Shown: positions 11,001 to 18,339, numbered from the stretch's first letter. The stretch: 64,000 nucleotides of DNA from Verrucomicrobiota bacterium (GCA_023416735.1 JAEZGX010000030.1:124001-188000); one strand, 5' to 3'. Program-made: numbers and translations. The notes: generated by a model not told the origin, from the letters alone.

Positions 11001-11756
11001 CCCGCGGACGACGACCCGCCTTCCGCGCCCGGCCCACTCGCCTTCAGCGAGGTCACGCCTTCGAGCGTCACCGTGAACTGGCCCGCCGCCACCGACAACG
11101 TCGGCGTGATCGGCTACGTCGTTTCCCGCAACGGCACCGTGCTCGGCTCCGTCAGCGGCACGAGTTACACGGACGCCACCGTGAGCCCGTCCACCAACTA
11201 CACTTACTCCATCGTCGCTTTCGACGCCGCGGATAACCTCTCCTCGGCCCGCACCGGCAACGTCGCCACCCCCGCTCCCGGCGGAAACCTTCCGAGTATT
11301 CGCGTCAACGCCGGCGGCGCCGCCTACGTCGACTCCGCCGGCCACACGTGGTCCGCCGATTTTGGATACAACGCCGGCAAATCCTCCACCGACTCTGCCA
11401 CCGTCACCGGCACGCCCGATCCACAGCTTTTCAAAACCCTGCGCTTCGACGACAAGCCCAACCTGCCCGACCTCATCTACACCTTCGATGTCCCGAACGG
11501 CACTTATCTGGTCCGGCTCCTCACCGCCGAAACCAGCGGCACCAACAAGGCGCCCGGCAAACGCGTCTTCGACATCGATATCCAGAGCCAGCGCGCCTTT
11601 GACGACGTCGACATCTTCGTCCTCGCGGGCGGCGGCAACAAAGCCCTCACGCTCGAAAAAGAAACAACCGTCACCAACGGCCAGATCTCCGTCCGCTTCA
11701 TCCCACAGGTGAACCTCCCGCGCGTCCACGCCATCGAAATCGTGCCCGCACCTTAA
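5055..11756 (+). CDS. Giant secreted sugar-dehydrogenase-like propeller with TSP3, FN3 and malectin domains
   Basis: A 2,233-aa secreted protein. The start at 5055 gives a clear signal peptide (MNLRCFF to ATASA, about 22 residues). Residues 23-520 resemble a beta-propeller of the PQQ/glucose-sorbosone dehydrogenase type (FGPDHRLYVSQVDG, HANNGLQLDP, PGWRNPYDLV). Residues about 531-592 are Asp-rich calcium-binding type-3 repeats (DEDGDGFSNADE, DPDDDNDGIPD). A lectin-like segment and a region of unassigned beta structure follow to about 1137. The C-terminal half alternates fibronectin type III (starting about 1138, 1390, 1481, 1734, 1985) and malectin-like carbohydrate-binding domains (about 1231, 1575, 1829, 2079). 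It likely acts outside the cell on polysaccharide or sugars. PQQ-binding residues were not verified, so catalysis is uncertain. Confidence 0.85.
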   Translation: MNLRCFFVATCALLAAATASAYNFSLSQLQGVTLTQSTSLQFGPDHRLYVSQVDGVIKALTIQRLGPNNYQVTATENIELVKNIPNYDDSGIRNFALNKRQVTGILVVGTADNPIIYVSSSDPRIGGGSGGENDLNLDTNSGIISRLTRVNGSWTKVDIVRGLPRSEENHANNGLQLDPVTNTLYVAQGGNTNAGGPSINFAYMGETTLAAAILSIDLNAIEALPIKTDPYGQKYLYDLPTLNDPNPSRAHNPDGSDVNDPFGGNDGLNQAKLVPGGPVQVYSPGWRNPYDLVITKTPGREGRMYSFDNGANVGWGGYPKNEGPGGTVTNEYVEGEPGTVNDKDGLYRVTPGFYRGHPNPLRANPAGAGWFHFDSSKPPGSQKIFSLTPTSDWPAVPVSMANPVEGDFRLPGAADGALLTYTESTNGLTEYVATNFDGEMQGNLIAAGYDGKLLRIALSADGNSVTNGVEFLATGFGNQPLDVTAPDPGHGAPFVGTIWVVHYSPAKITILEPADFDSPGGANCTGINSFDVDEDGDGFSNADEIANNSDPCSGAIRPPDFDGDNVSDLLDPDDDNDGIPDLQDRFPVDPFNGINLATPLHYELFNDYGVGFYGVGFTGLMMNPGENYLQRRSPDNIIAGGTAGLFTIAQAGTGTPRGSANSQKDAYHFAIPSNAYTPPYLVSIRLAGPFFSSTPTGSQRQGVYVGNGDQNNYVSIALHANNGAGGIEVVHESGGSIVAETIYPFPQLDASSIVDLFFQIDPADGTILPLYQLEGETALTALGSPISVGGSLLDAIAGPSPLAIGAFANRGSSDPAFPATFDYFDVAPVSSTAIAKITVDPTGSNMATSSTFNSGSFKIENLSTGGQQIQHVHIDISTSVLPDLVFDTNGAAGDPVAKDFTPNSATGGVVLASGSATQPHNGVDANDGFEAVTMNFSAFPANGVFTFSIDIDPNNVKGVAQPGERDSASVSGLELAGATATVTFNDGSTFRTRLGRIENSVDGAYGWLRADQPPQPSLAIIGQTSPFTTNQAAQTVRVFGPPGLNVSLVILESGLYLGGVPGGGYNVQPYDTNTIIKVTEKSAVIAEPGYIDIPVTLTQTELKAGYNLITATLASGTIKGPASRTLIARYDPTYTGGDTQPPTAPGNLAASSITSRSVSLSWSASTDNIGVVAYDVLRNGTLLTTVLGLNYTDIGLDPNTTVNYSVVARDPSGNTSPAATTSATTLVRGAVALRVNIGGPSFVDSFGATWAADHGSNTGMTSSTTQSIDRTIDDTIFKTRRLDSQASAPDLIYSFNVPNGDYEVQLFFSENDTANAAVGKRLFDVSLEGTLALDNFDIFASAGAPFTAVIATVTTSVADGQLNIHFGRVTGNPQVNAIKVIALPPAESIPPSKPGNLHTVNITASAISLEWDESTDNVGVTGYQISRDGIVVQTVSGLSFTDTGLAANTTYHYEVSARDAAGNFSEPATLNATTLEPSGNDTTPPSAPGALAFSSVTATSVTLTWTAATDNVGVTGYRISRDGVLLDTTGALTFTDSGLSPNTEYDYAVVAVDAVNNASTPSAGSITTASAPTPNAIRINAGGGSYTDSLGHTWAADTGYNTGTAKAWPNTLTVSGTSDPVLFRSERYDPAPSPELSYDFNVPNGTYLVRLHLAETFANTSGPGLRIFDIDIQGARAFDDVDIFVRAGGANIAVALEKAVTVSSGKLTITFLHQVENPKVNAIEIIPTGGTPADTQPPSQPGPLSFTNVSATSVTLGWTASTDNVGVTAYRVSRNGTQIGTTATLSFTDATVASNTTYSYSVVAVDAAGNVSTARTGSVTTDPAPPAPNIALRINAGGPTYVDSIGNTWSADFGYNTGKPSADSATVTGTPDPQLFKTLRFDDVATPHLVYAFNVPNGSYLVRLHLAETSGSAKAPGKRIFDVDIQDLRAFDDVDIFVLAGGANKALILESEAEVTNGQIAIKLIPQVNVSRIHALEILSLDPADDDPPSAPGPLAFSEVTPSSVTVNWPAATDNVGVIGYVVSRNGTVLGSVSGTSYTDATVSPSTNYTYSIVAFDAADNLSSARTGNVATPAPGGNLPSIRVNAGGAAYVDSAGHTWSADFGYNAGKSSTDSATVTGTPDPQLFKTLRFDDKPNLPDLIYTFDVPNGTYLVRLLTAETSGTNKAPGKRVFDIDIQSQRAFDDVDIFVLAGGGNKALTLEKETTVTNGQISVRFIPQVNLPRVHAIEIVPAP
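10541..11753 (+). repeat. Recently duplicated malectin-FN3-malectin block
   Basis: Within the giant protein, malectin domain 3 (from about 10541) and malectin domain 4 (from about 11290) are near copies, also at DNA level. For example, ACCGTCACCGGCACGCCCGA occurs in both, at about 10650 and 11400. Both domains share GTPDPQLFKTLRFDD and AFDDVDIFVLAGG. Malectin 1 and 2 are more diverged. This suggests expansion of the C-terminal array by tandem duplication of a unit of about 750 bp. Confidence 0.8.
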
Positions 11757-11827
11757 ACTGCGCTGACAGCCTTCCTCAAAAATAAAAGCTGTCACCTCCG
11801 CCCGCATTGGTTCGACTAGCCGCACCA

Positions 11828-12664
11828 ATGCCCACCCCCATCCGTCTCTTCTCCACGCCTTCCGGCATCGTTCTCGAATCCGACGGCACGTATCGCCAAG
11901 CGCCTGCGTCCTTCACGATCGACGCGCTCTTCGCCTCCGCCGATCCGCACGCCACGATCGCGACCGCGTTCTCCTCCGGCACGCCCGCCTCGGCGCCGAC
12001 CGAACTCAGCGCCCCCATCGCCTCCCAGGAAATCTGGGCCGCGGGCGTCACCTACCTCCGCAGCATGACCGCCCGCATGGAGGAATCCAAAGACGCGGGC
12101 GGCGGCACGTTCTACGATCGCGTTTACTCCGCCGACCGCCCCGAACTCTTCTTCAAGGGCAACGCCCTCCGCACCGCCGCTCCCGGCCGCGACGTCCGTA
12201 TCCGCGCTGACTCCAAGTGGAATGTCCCTGAGCCCGAGCTCACACTCGCCATTAACTCGGCCGGCAAAATCTTCGGCTACACCGTCGGCAACGACATGTC
12301 CTCCCGCGACATTGAGGGCGAGAATCCGCTCTACCTTCCACAGGCCAAGGTTTACGCCGGTTCCTCCGCGCTCGGGCCATCGATCGTCGTCACGCCCGAC
12401 TTGCCGTCCGCCGAAACCGCCATCGCCATCGAAATCCGCCGCGACAACGCCACAGTTTTCTCCGGCGAGACCACCGTCGGTCGCATCAAACGCCCGCTGC
12501 CGTCCCTTGCGGAATGGCTTTTCCGCGACCAGACTTTCCCGCACGGCTGCTTCCTCATGACGGGCACCGGCATCGTCCCGCCCGACAACTTCACGCTCCG
12601 CAGCCGAGACGAGGTCCGCATCACCATCGAACCCGTCGGCACCCTCATCAACACCATCGCCTGA
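11828..12664 (+). CDS. Fumarylacetoacetate hydrolase family protein, probable 2-keto-3-deoxy-pentonate dehydratase
   Basis: A 278-aa FAH-fold enzyme. The core motif FFKGN is followed by EPELTLAINSAGKIFGYTVG and NDMSSRDIEGENPLYLPQAK, the usual metal- and substrate-binding blocks. FAH-family enzymes include 2-keto-3-deoxy-xylonate and -arabinonate dehydratases. The next two genes encode an oxoglutarate-semialdehyde-type dehydrogenase and a YjhG-type xylonate dehydratase, so the Weimberg dehydratase role is the best guess. The start at 11828 (MPTPIRLF) is preferred to 11807, which adds seven unsupported residues. The downstream gene begins 2 bp after the stop. Other FAH substrates remain possible. 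Confidence 0.78.
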   Translation: MPTPIRLFSTPSGIVLESDGTYRQAPASFTIDALFASADPHATIATAFSSGTPASAPTELSAPIASQEIWAAGVTYLRSMTARMEESKDAGGGTFYDRVYSADRPELFFKGNALRTAAPGRDVRIRADSKWNVPEPELTLAINSAGKIFGYTVGNDMSSRDIEGENPLYLPQAKVYAGSSALGPSIVVTPDLPSAETAIAIEIRRDNATVFSGETTVGRIKRPLPSLAEWLFRDQTFPHGCFLMTGTGIVPPDNFTLRSRDEVRITIEPVGTLINTIA

Positions 12665-12666
12665 TC

Positions 12667-14262
12667 ATGTCCCTCCACGGAAAAAGCTATATCGCCGGCG
12701 CCCTCGGCCAGACCGGCGGCAAAACGTTCAAAGCCGCCAACCCGTCCACCGGCGAAGACCTCGAGCCCGCTTTCCACTCCGCCTCGCCCGCCGAGGTGCA
12801 GCAGGCGATGGACGCTTCCGCGGCCGCGTTTGCGATCTATCGCAACCAGCCCGCCGCCGAGCGTGCCAAACTTCTGGATACGATCGCGTCCGAAATCGAA
12901 GCGCTCGGCGACGCCCTCCTGCAACGCGCCCACGCCGAAACCGGCCTGCCCCTGGCCCGCCTTACCGGCGAACGCGCTCGCACCACCGGACAACTCCGTC
13001 TGTTCGCGCAACTCGTCCGCGAGGGTTCGTGGGTCGATGCCCGCATCGATCGTGCCCTGCCCGATCGCCAGCCGCTTCCGCGTCCGGACATCCGTCGCAT
13101 GCTCCGCCCGCTCGGCCCCGTCGTCGTGTTCGGCTCGAGCAATTTCCCGTTCGCATTCTCCGTCGCCGGCGGTGACACCGCCTCCGCGCTTGCCGCGGGT
13201 TGCACCGTCGCGGTGAAAGCCCACCGTGCCCACGCCGGCACCGCCGAAATGGTCGGCAGCGCCGTCACCAAAGCCGTCGCCGCCTGCGGTCTTCCGCCCG
13301 GCACGTTTTCGATGCTCCACGGCGACGGCTCCACCGTCGGCGTCGCGATGGTCAAACACCCCGCCACCGCCGCCGTCGGCTTCACCGGTTCGACCACCGC
13401 CGGCCGAGCCCTCTTCGACGCCGCGTCCGCGCGTCCTCACCCGATTCCCGTCTTCGCCGAAATGAGCAGCCTGAATCCCGTATTCCTGCTCGCCGGCGCT
13501 ATCGAGGAACGCGGCGCCGCCATCGCACAGGGTCTTACCGGCTCGTTCACGCTCGGCGTCGGACAATTCTGCACCAAGCCCGGTCTCGTGTTCGCCGTTC
13601 GCAGTCAGCACACCGACGCGTTCCTTCAAAAACTCGCCGAAGCCGTCGCCGCCGCTCCCTGCGGCACGATGCTCACCAGCGGCATCCAGGAAGCGTTCAT
13701 CAAAAATCGCGACAAGGTCACCGCGATCTCCGGCGTCTCGCCGGTCGCCCAAGGCGTCGCCGTCTCCGGCACCAAGGGCACCGCCACGCAAGCCAGCGTC
13801 GCCACCACGTCCGCCGCGAACTTCCTCAAACACCCCGAGCTCGCCACCGAAGCCTTCGGTCCGTTCACCCTCGTGATCGTCGCCGAAAACGAAACCGAAC
13901 TCGCCGCCTGCGCCGCCACGATCGAGGGCCAGCTCACCGCAACGGTTCACGGCACGGCCGCCGATCTCGACCACTCGCGCGAGCTTCTCGCCGAACTGGA
14001 AACCAAAGCCGGCCGCGTCCTCATCAACGGCTTCCCGACCGGGGTCGAAGTCTGCGCCGCGATGAACCACGGCGGGCCGTATCCAGCGACCAGTGACGTG
14101 CGTTTCACTTCCGTCGGCACCGCCGCGATCTACCGTTTCGCGCGCCCGGTTTGCTACCAAAACTTCCCCGACGCGCACCTCCCCGCCGAGCTCCAAAACG
14201 CCAACCCGCTCAACCTGCTGCGCCTCGTGGATAACGCTTATACCAGAGACGCGATCCGCTGA
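12667..14262 (+). CDS. Aldehyde dehydrogenase, probable 2-oxoglutarate semialdehyde dehydrogenase
   Basis: A 531-aa aldehyde dehydrogenase with the N-terminal pattern of 2,5-dioxovalerate (alpha-ketoglutarate semialdehyde) dehydrogenases: GPVVVFGSSNFPFAFSVAGG, then KAHRAHAGT. The catalytic Glu265 sits in AEMSSLNPVF and the nucleophile Cys302 in GQFCTKPGL, both typical of that subfamily. It would oxidise the semialdehyde made by the FAH-family dehydratase to 2-oxoglutarate. Start ATG is 2 bp after the upstream stop, so the two are co-transcribed. The xylonate-dehydratase-like gene follows after a 127-bp repeat-rich spacer. Confidence 0.88.
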   Translation: MSLHGKSYIAGALGQTGGKTFKAANPSTGEDLEPAFHSASPAEVQQAMDASAAAFAIYRNQPAAERAKLLDTIASEIEALGDALLQRAHAETGLPLARLTGERARTTGQLRLFAQLVREGSWVDARIDRALPDRQPLPRPDIRRMLRPLGPVVVFGSSNFPFAFSVAGGDTASALAAGCTVAVKAHRAHAGTAEMVGSAVTKAVAACGLPPGTFSMLHGDGSTVGVAMVKHPATAAVGFTGSTTAGRALFDAASARPHPIPVFAEMSSLNPVFLLAGAIEERGAAIAQGLTGSFTLGVGQFCTKPGLVFAVRSQHTDAFLQKLAEAVAAAPCGTMLTSGIQEAFIKNRDKVTAISGVSPVAQGVAVSGTKGTATQASVATTSAANFLKHPELATEAFGPFTLVIVAENETELAACAATIEGQLTATVHGTAADLDHSRELLAELETKAGRVLINGFPTGVEVCAAMNHGGPYPATSDVRFTSVGTAAIYRFARPVCYQNFPDAHLPAELQNANPLNLLRLVDNAYTRDAIR

Positions 14263-14268
14263 CTCGGC

Positions 14269-14386
14269 GCAGAAGCTCCAAGATCCAAACACCAAGCTCC
14301 AGAGAACCTCCAAATCCCAAGCTCCAACCGATGTTTGAACATTGGATCTTCTCTGGAGCTTGGCTCTTGGAGCATGGAGCTTCCTC
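14269..14386. repeat. AAGCTCCA/TGGAGCTT inverted repeat spacer
   Basis: The spacer between the aldehyde dehydrogenase and xylonate dehydratase genes is built from short words. The left half repeats AAGCTCCA with minor variants (14271-14335); the right half carries the complement TGGAGCTTGG and TGGAGC (14354-14382). The two halves can pair into a long imperfect hairpin. It looks like a dispersed simple repeat family rather than a classical terminator, since the T-tract is missing. It could still act on mRNA stability within the operon. Confidence 0.65.
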
Positions 14387-14389
14387 TTC

Positions 14390-16330
14390 ATGACCGACCC
14401 CATCTTCGACTCCGCCAACGATTCCATCTACACGCTGCGCACCACCGCGCCCGGACCTTCCGGCCAGCTTCCCGTCACGCCCGATCGCCTGAGCGCGATG
14501 AGCTCAGGCGACCTGTTCGGTTGGACCCAAAACGCGGGCATGGGCTGGGATCCGAAACTTCTCCTCGGCAAACAATTCCTCGTCCTCAGCACGCAAGGCG
14601 GCATCCGCGCCCCCGACGGCTCGCCCGTCGCGCTGGGCTATCACACCGGCCACTGGGAAGTCGGTCTGCTCATGGAGGAAGCCGCGCGCACCTTCTCCGC
14701 CGCCGGCGCCATCCCTTTTGCCGGCTACGTCAGCGATCCGTGCGATGGCCGCACCAACGGCACCGCCGGCATGCTCGACTCGCTGCCTTACCGCAACGAC
14801 GCCGCCGTCGTATTCCGCCGCCTGATACGTTCGCTGCCCACCCGCCGCGGCGTGCTCGGCGTCGCCACCTGCGACAAGGGTCTTCCCGCGATGCTCATGG
14901 CGCTCGCCGGCACGCACAACCTTCCCACCATCCTCGTCCCCGGCGGCGTCACGCTTCTCGCCGAGGAAGCCGAAGACACCGGCAAGGTCCAAACGCTCGC
15001 CACCCGCTTCGCCCGCGACGAAATCTCGCTCCAGCACGCCGCCGAAATGGGCTGCCGCGCTTGCGGTTCGCCCGGCGGAGGCTGCCAGTTCATGGGGACC
15101 GCCGCGACGTCCCAAGTCGTCGCCGAAGCCCTCGGCCTCTCACTCCCGCACGCCGCCCTCGCGCCGTCCGGTTCCGAAATCTGGCGCGACATCGCCCGCC
15201 GCTCCGCGAAAGCCGTGATGTCGCTCGATGCCGCCGGACTCACCACGCGCGACATCCTCACCGACGACTCGATTCACAACGCCATGGTGGTCCACGCCGC
15301 GGTCGGCGGTTCGACCAATCTCGTCCTGCACATCCCGGCGATCGCTCACGCCGCGGGTCTCGCGCGTCCGACCGTCCACGATTGGACGCGCATCAACCGG
15401 TCCGTCCCTCGCCTCGTCGATTCACTCCCCAACGGCCCCCGTCACTTCGCGACCGTCCAGGTCTATCTCGCCGGTGCCGTCCCCGAGGTGATGCTCCATC
15501 TCCGCGAACTCGGCCTCCTCAAACTCAACGCGAAAACCGTCACCGGCCGCGCCCTGGGCGAAAACCTCGAGTGGTGGGAAACCTCCGAACGCCGCCGCCG
15601 CCTCCGCGAGAAACTCACGCAGCTCGATGGGATCGATCCGCTCGATGTCATCATGCCCGCCGCGCGCGCCCGCGAAAGAGGCCTGAAGAGCACGGTCACT
15701 TTCCTCCGCGGCAATCTCGCTCCCGAAGGTGCGCTCGTGAAGAGCACGTCGATCCTCCCCGAGCGTCTCGATGCCAACGGCATCTACCACCACGAGGGCC
15801 CCGCACGCGTTTTCACCAGCGAAAACTCCGCCATCGCCGCCATCAAGAGCGGCTCCGTCAAAGCCGGCGACATCATGGTCCTTATCGGCATCGGCCCCGG
15901 CGTCGGCATGCCGGAAACGTATCAAATCACGTCCGCGCTCAAATACGTGAAGGACGGACACAAGATCGCCCTCATCACCGACGGGCGTTTCTCCGGCGTC
16001 TCAACGGGCGCATGCATCGGTCACGCCAGCCCCGAAGCCTGGGCCGACGGTCCCATCGGCAAAGTCCGCAATGGCGACATCATCCGTCTCCACGTCGATT
16101 CGGTGAACCTCATCGGCACCGCCGACGTGATCAACATCGACGAACGCGACTTCCTCGCCCGTCCGCGCCATCCCGATCTCCGTCGCGACGAACGCCTCCC
16201 TGACGACACGCGTCTCTGGGCCGCACTCCAGGACGCCAGCGGCGGCAGCTGGAACGGCTGCGTTTACGACGTCGATCGCATCTGCCGCCTCCTCGAGCTA
16301 GGCAAAGCCGCCGAACGGAAAACGAATTAA
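14390..16330 (+). CDS. YjhG/YagF-type D-xylonate dehydratase (IlvD/Edd family)
   Basis: A 646-aa dehydratase of the IlvD/Edd superfamily. It matches the YjhG/YagF subfamily throughout: SGDLFGWTQNAGMGWDP near the N-terminus, YVSDPCDGRTNGT, VATCDKGLPA, and the cysteine cluster GCRACGSPGGGCQF. The C-terminal block is FSGVSTGACIGHASPEAW. E. coli YjhG and YagF dehydrate D-xylonate to 2-keto-3-deoxy-xylonate and bind an Fe-S cluster. The length is close to the 655 aa of the E. coli proteins. The start at 14390 (MTDPIFDS) matches the family; the longer frame lies in the repeat spacer. With the two upstream genes it completes xylonate to 2-oxoglutarate. Confidence 0.9.
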   Translation: MTDPIFDSANDSIYTLRTTAPGPSGQLPVTPDRLSAMSSGDLFGWTQNAGMGWDPKLLLGKQFLVLSTQGGIRAPDGSPVALGYHTGHWEVGLLMEEAARTFSAAGAIPFAGYVSDPCDGRTNGTAGMLDSLPYRNDAAVVFRRLIRSLPTRRGVLGVATCDKGLPAMLMALAGTHNLPTILVPGGVTLLAEEAEDTGKVQTLATRFARDEISLQHAAEMGCRACGSPGGGCQFMGTAATSQVVAEALGLSLPHAALAPSGSEIWRDIARRSAKAVMSLDAAGLTTRDILTDDSIHNAMVVHAAVGGSTNLVLHIPAIAHAAGLARPTVHDWTRINRSVPRLVDSLPNGPRHFATVQVYLAGAVPEVMLHLRELGLLKLNAKTVTGRALGENLEWWETSERRRRLREKLTQLDGIDPLDVIMPAARARERGLKSTVTFLRGNLAPEGALVKSTSILPERLDANGIYHHEGPARVFTSENSAIAAIKSGSVKAGDIMVLIGIGPGVGMPETYQITSALKYVKDGHKIALITDGRFSGVSTGACIGHASPEAWADGPIGKVRNGDIIRLHVDSVNLIGTADVINIDERDFLARPRHPDLRRDERLPDDTRLWAALQDASGGSWNGCVYDVDRICRLLELGKAAERKTN

Positions 16331-16396
16331 CCCAGAGACACGGAGACACAGAGAACACCGATTCTCTCCGGGGTCTTCTCCGTGCCTCCGTGGTTC
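16331..16396. repeat. Imperfect inverted repeat between convergent genes
   Basis: The left arm at about 16331-16356 (AGAGACACGGAGACACAGAG) is complementary, with several mismatches, to the right arm at about 16373-16396 (TTCTCCGTGCCTCCGTGG). An inner perfect stem AGAGAA/TTCTCT (16350-16367) adds to it. It lies between convergent genes and may act as a bidirectional terminator, but there is no clean T-tract. The words belong to the CCTCCGTG/TTCGTGTCC repeat family seen elsewhere in the window. Confidence 0.55.
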
Positions 16397-16410
16397 AAAT
16401 TCCGTTCACC

Positions 16411-17694
16411 TCAAAGCTCCCGCACCCGAATCCGCCGATACTCCATCTGCCCCCGATCGCTCTCCAACCCGATCGGCCCGTCCGCCGGCACCGGCATCGC
16501 ATCGATGAGCACCTCGCCATTGCACGTGCAGTGCGCGAGTCCGCCTTTCACGACGACCACGATCTCGTTCCACTCCAGCGGACGATAGTTCTTCAAATTC
16601 ACATACGGCCCCGCGATATGATAATCGCGCACCTGTAGTTGCGGCGCCCTTACAAACACGCCGCTGTCCGCATTCGGACTCGCGCGAAACTCCAGCCGCA
16701 GCTCGAAATCCTTCGGAAAGGTCCGCGTCGTCCACAGCGTTTTATAATCCCGTTCCACGCGCGCGACCGTTGCGATCAGCCGCCCGTTCTTCGCAAGATA
16801 CCGTCCGTCGTCGCTCAGCGTTTTTCCATCGAACGCCGGCTGCCCTTTGTAGCCCCACCCGCTCAGATCCTTACCATTCGTCAGACTCACGAAACCCGGC
16901 TCCGGCTTGAAATCATCCGGCCACGCCTCGATCAGTCCCGTCGATTCCAGCACCGGCCGCAGCGCTTTCTCCCAGCGCGCGTAACCAATCGCGTTCGGAT
17001 GCAGCAGATCCGGAAATTCGTCCGCCTTCGCATCGCCTTTCACATCCGCAAACAGCGCCCATGTATCCAGCACCGTCACCTGCGGGAAATCTTTCACCAG
17101 ATCGAAATACAACTGGTTCATCTTATCGATCTGCGCCTTCGGCCGGCGCATGCTCACCGCGCTCGGCATCACCTTGCACAAAATGATTGGCATTTTCGCA
17201 TCGTGCTCATTCAACGCCCCGAGGATCAGCTTCATGTTCCCCGCCGCGATCTCCGGCGAGGCCCACTCGTCGAGATCGTTCGTGCCGATCAGCAGCACCA
17301 CGCCTTTCGGATTCAACGCCAAGACGTCCTCCTTCATCCGGATCAAGACCCCGCGCGTAGTGTCACCGCTGATACCGCGGTTCGCCACCTTCACCCCGGG
17401 AAACAAACTTTGGAAATGATCGCCCCATCCCTGCGTGATCGAATCTCCCAGGAAAACGATCGCTCCCTGATCTTGCTCGACCCGCTTCGCCCACGCACTC
17501 CGCCGCGACTGCCACAAACCGCGGAACCAGTCATACCGCCGGATCGGCCCCGCACCGGGCAAACCTTCGTCCGTCGCCGGAATCTCAAATGACGCAGGCG
17601 CCGAAGCCGCCACCGTCGTTTCCGCCGCCTGACCGATTCCGATCGCCGACACCGTCAGCGCACCAAGCAGTAACAAAGAAGTGATACGTTTCAT
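16411..17694 (-). CDS. Secreted SGNH/GDSL hydrolase fused to a DUF1080 domain
   Basis: A 427-aa exported protein. The start at 17694 gives a signal peptide (MKRITSLLLLGALTVSA to GQAA). Residues about 78-230 are an SGNH hydrolase: FLGDSITQG with Ser85, then LLIGTNDLDEW, and DLLHPNAIGY with the Asp/His pair. Residues about 245-427 are a DUF1080 (3-keto-disaccharide hydrolase) concanavalin-like domain ending in YRRIRVREL. The protein probably removes acyl groups from, or cleaves, carbohydrate outside the cytoplasm. A standalone DUF1080 protein is encoded at 50578-51249. The longer frame to 17817 lacks a signal and covers the ndk terminator. Confidence 0.88.
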   Translation of the reverse strand: MKRITSLLLLGALTVSAIGIGQAAETTVAASAPASFEIPATDEGLPGAGPIRRYDWFRGLWQSRRSAWAKRVEQDQGAIVFLGDSITQGWGDHFQSLFPGVKVANRGISGDTTRGVLIRMKEDVLALNPKGVVLLIGTNDLDEWASPEIAAGNMKLILGALNEHDAKMPIILCKVMPSAVSMRRPKAQIDKMNQLYFDLVKDFPQVTVLDTWALFADVKGDAKADEFPDLLHPNAIGYARWEKALRPVLESTGLIEAWPDDFKPEPGFVSLTNGKDLSGWGYKGQPAFDGKTLSDDGRYLAKNGRLIATVARVERDYKTLWTTRTFPKDFELRLEFRASPNADSGVFVRAPQLQVRDYHIAGPYVNLKNYRPLEWNEIVVVVKGGLAHCTCNGEVLIDAMPVPADGPIGLESDRGQMEYRRIRVREL

Positions 17695-17785
17695 GGGGTT
17701 TGGGTTCGCGAACAAAGCGTTTCGTCCCACCCGACGCCAGAACCGTTTGAAAGTCACGGCGCCCCGCTCCCCGATCGGCCGCAAA

Positions 17786-17812
17786 TAAAAAGCCCGCCGA
17801 AACCAGCGGGCT
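17786..17812 (-). terminator. Rho-independent terminator of ndk
   Basis: On the minus strand, AGCCCGC (17812-17806) pairs perfectly with GCGGGCT (17797-17791) around an 8-nt loop, followed by a short U tract (17791-17787). It lies about 50 bp after the ndk stop codon. Confidence 0.85.
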
Positions 17813-17864
17813 CGCATCTAAATCTCCTGCGAATGCGAAAGACTCTTCGCGTTTCTTCTCTGCC

Positions 17865-18281
17865 TTACGCGAACAACTCGTCCGCCTTGAAGAACCGCGT
17901 CAGTTCGATCTTCGCGTTCTCGTCGCTGTCCGACGCATGCACGACGTTCTTCATCATCTCCGTGCCGAAGTCGCCGCGGATCGTTCCTTTCGGCGCCTTC
18001 CGCGAATCCGTCGGCCCCAGCAGGTCGCGCACTTTCTGCACGATGTTCTCGCCCTGCAACGCCAGCACGATCACCGGACGCGAGCTCATGAAACCCTCGA
18101 TCTCGGGATAGAACGGCTTGTCGGCGACGTGCGCGTAATGTTCGCGCAGCACTTCCGGCGCGAGACGCACCATCTTGCAACCCACCACGTCGAAGCCCGC
18201 AGCTTCGAAGCGGCTGAGCACCGTGCCGACCAGACGTTTCTCCATGCAGTCGGGCTTAAAAATAACGAACGTTTTCTGCAT
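17865..18281 (-). CDS. ndk: Nucleoside diphosphate kinase
   Basis: A 138-aa protein of the normal bacterial length. The start at 18281 gives MQKTFVIFKPDCM, the standard N-terminus. The active-site histidine lies in NVVHASDS; most homologs have NxxHGSDS, so Gly is replaced by Ala. The enzyme transfers the gamma-phosphate between nucleoside triphosphates and diphosphates through a phosphohistidine. A rho-independent terminator follows. The TIGR01777-like gene lies 58 bp upstream on the same strand. Confidence 0.96.
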   Translation of the reverse strand: MQKTFVIFKPDCMEKRLVGTVLSRFEAAGFDVVGCKMVRLAPEVLREHYAHVADKPFYPEIEGFMSSRPVIVLALQGENIVQKVRDLLGPTDSRKAPKGTIRGDFGTEMMKNVVHASDSDENAKIELTRFFKADELFA

Positions 18282-18339
18282 AAGTAGCGGACCAACGTAG
18301 GCCGCCACCGGCGTTTGGAAAGCCTGGATTTTGCCCAGG

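Noticed and set aside
8466..11753. Possible CRISPR-like or non-coding repeats in the C-terminal array
   Set aside because: The repeats are coding, about 750 bp long and encode FN3/malectin domains.
12352..14427. 691-aa minus-strand frame
   Set aside because: It covers the well-supported FAH and aldehyde dehydrogenase genes on the plus strand and has no recognisable motif.
14335..16203. 622-aa Arg/Pro-rich plus-strand frame
   Set aside because: It is out of frame with the YjhG-type dehydratase and is biased in composition.
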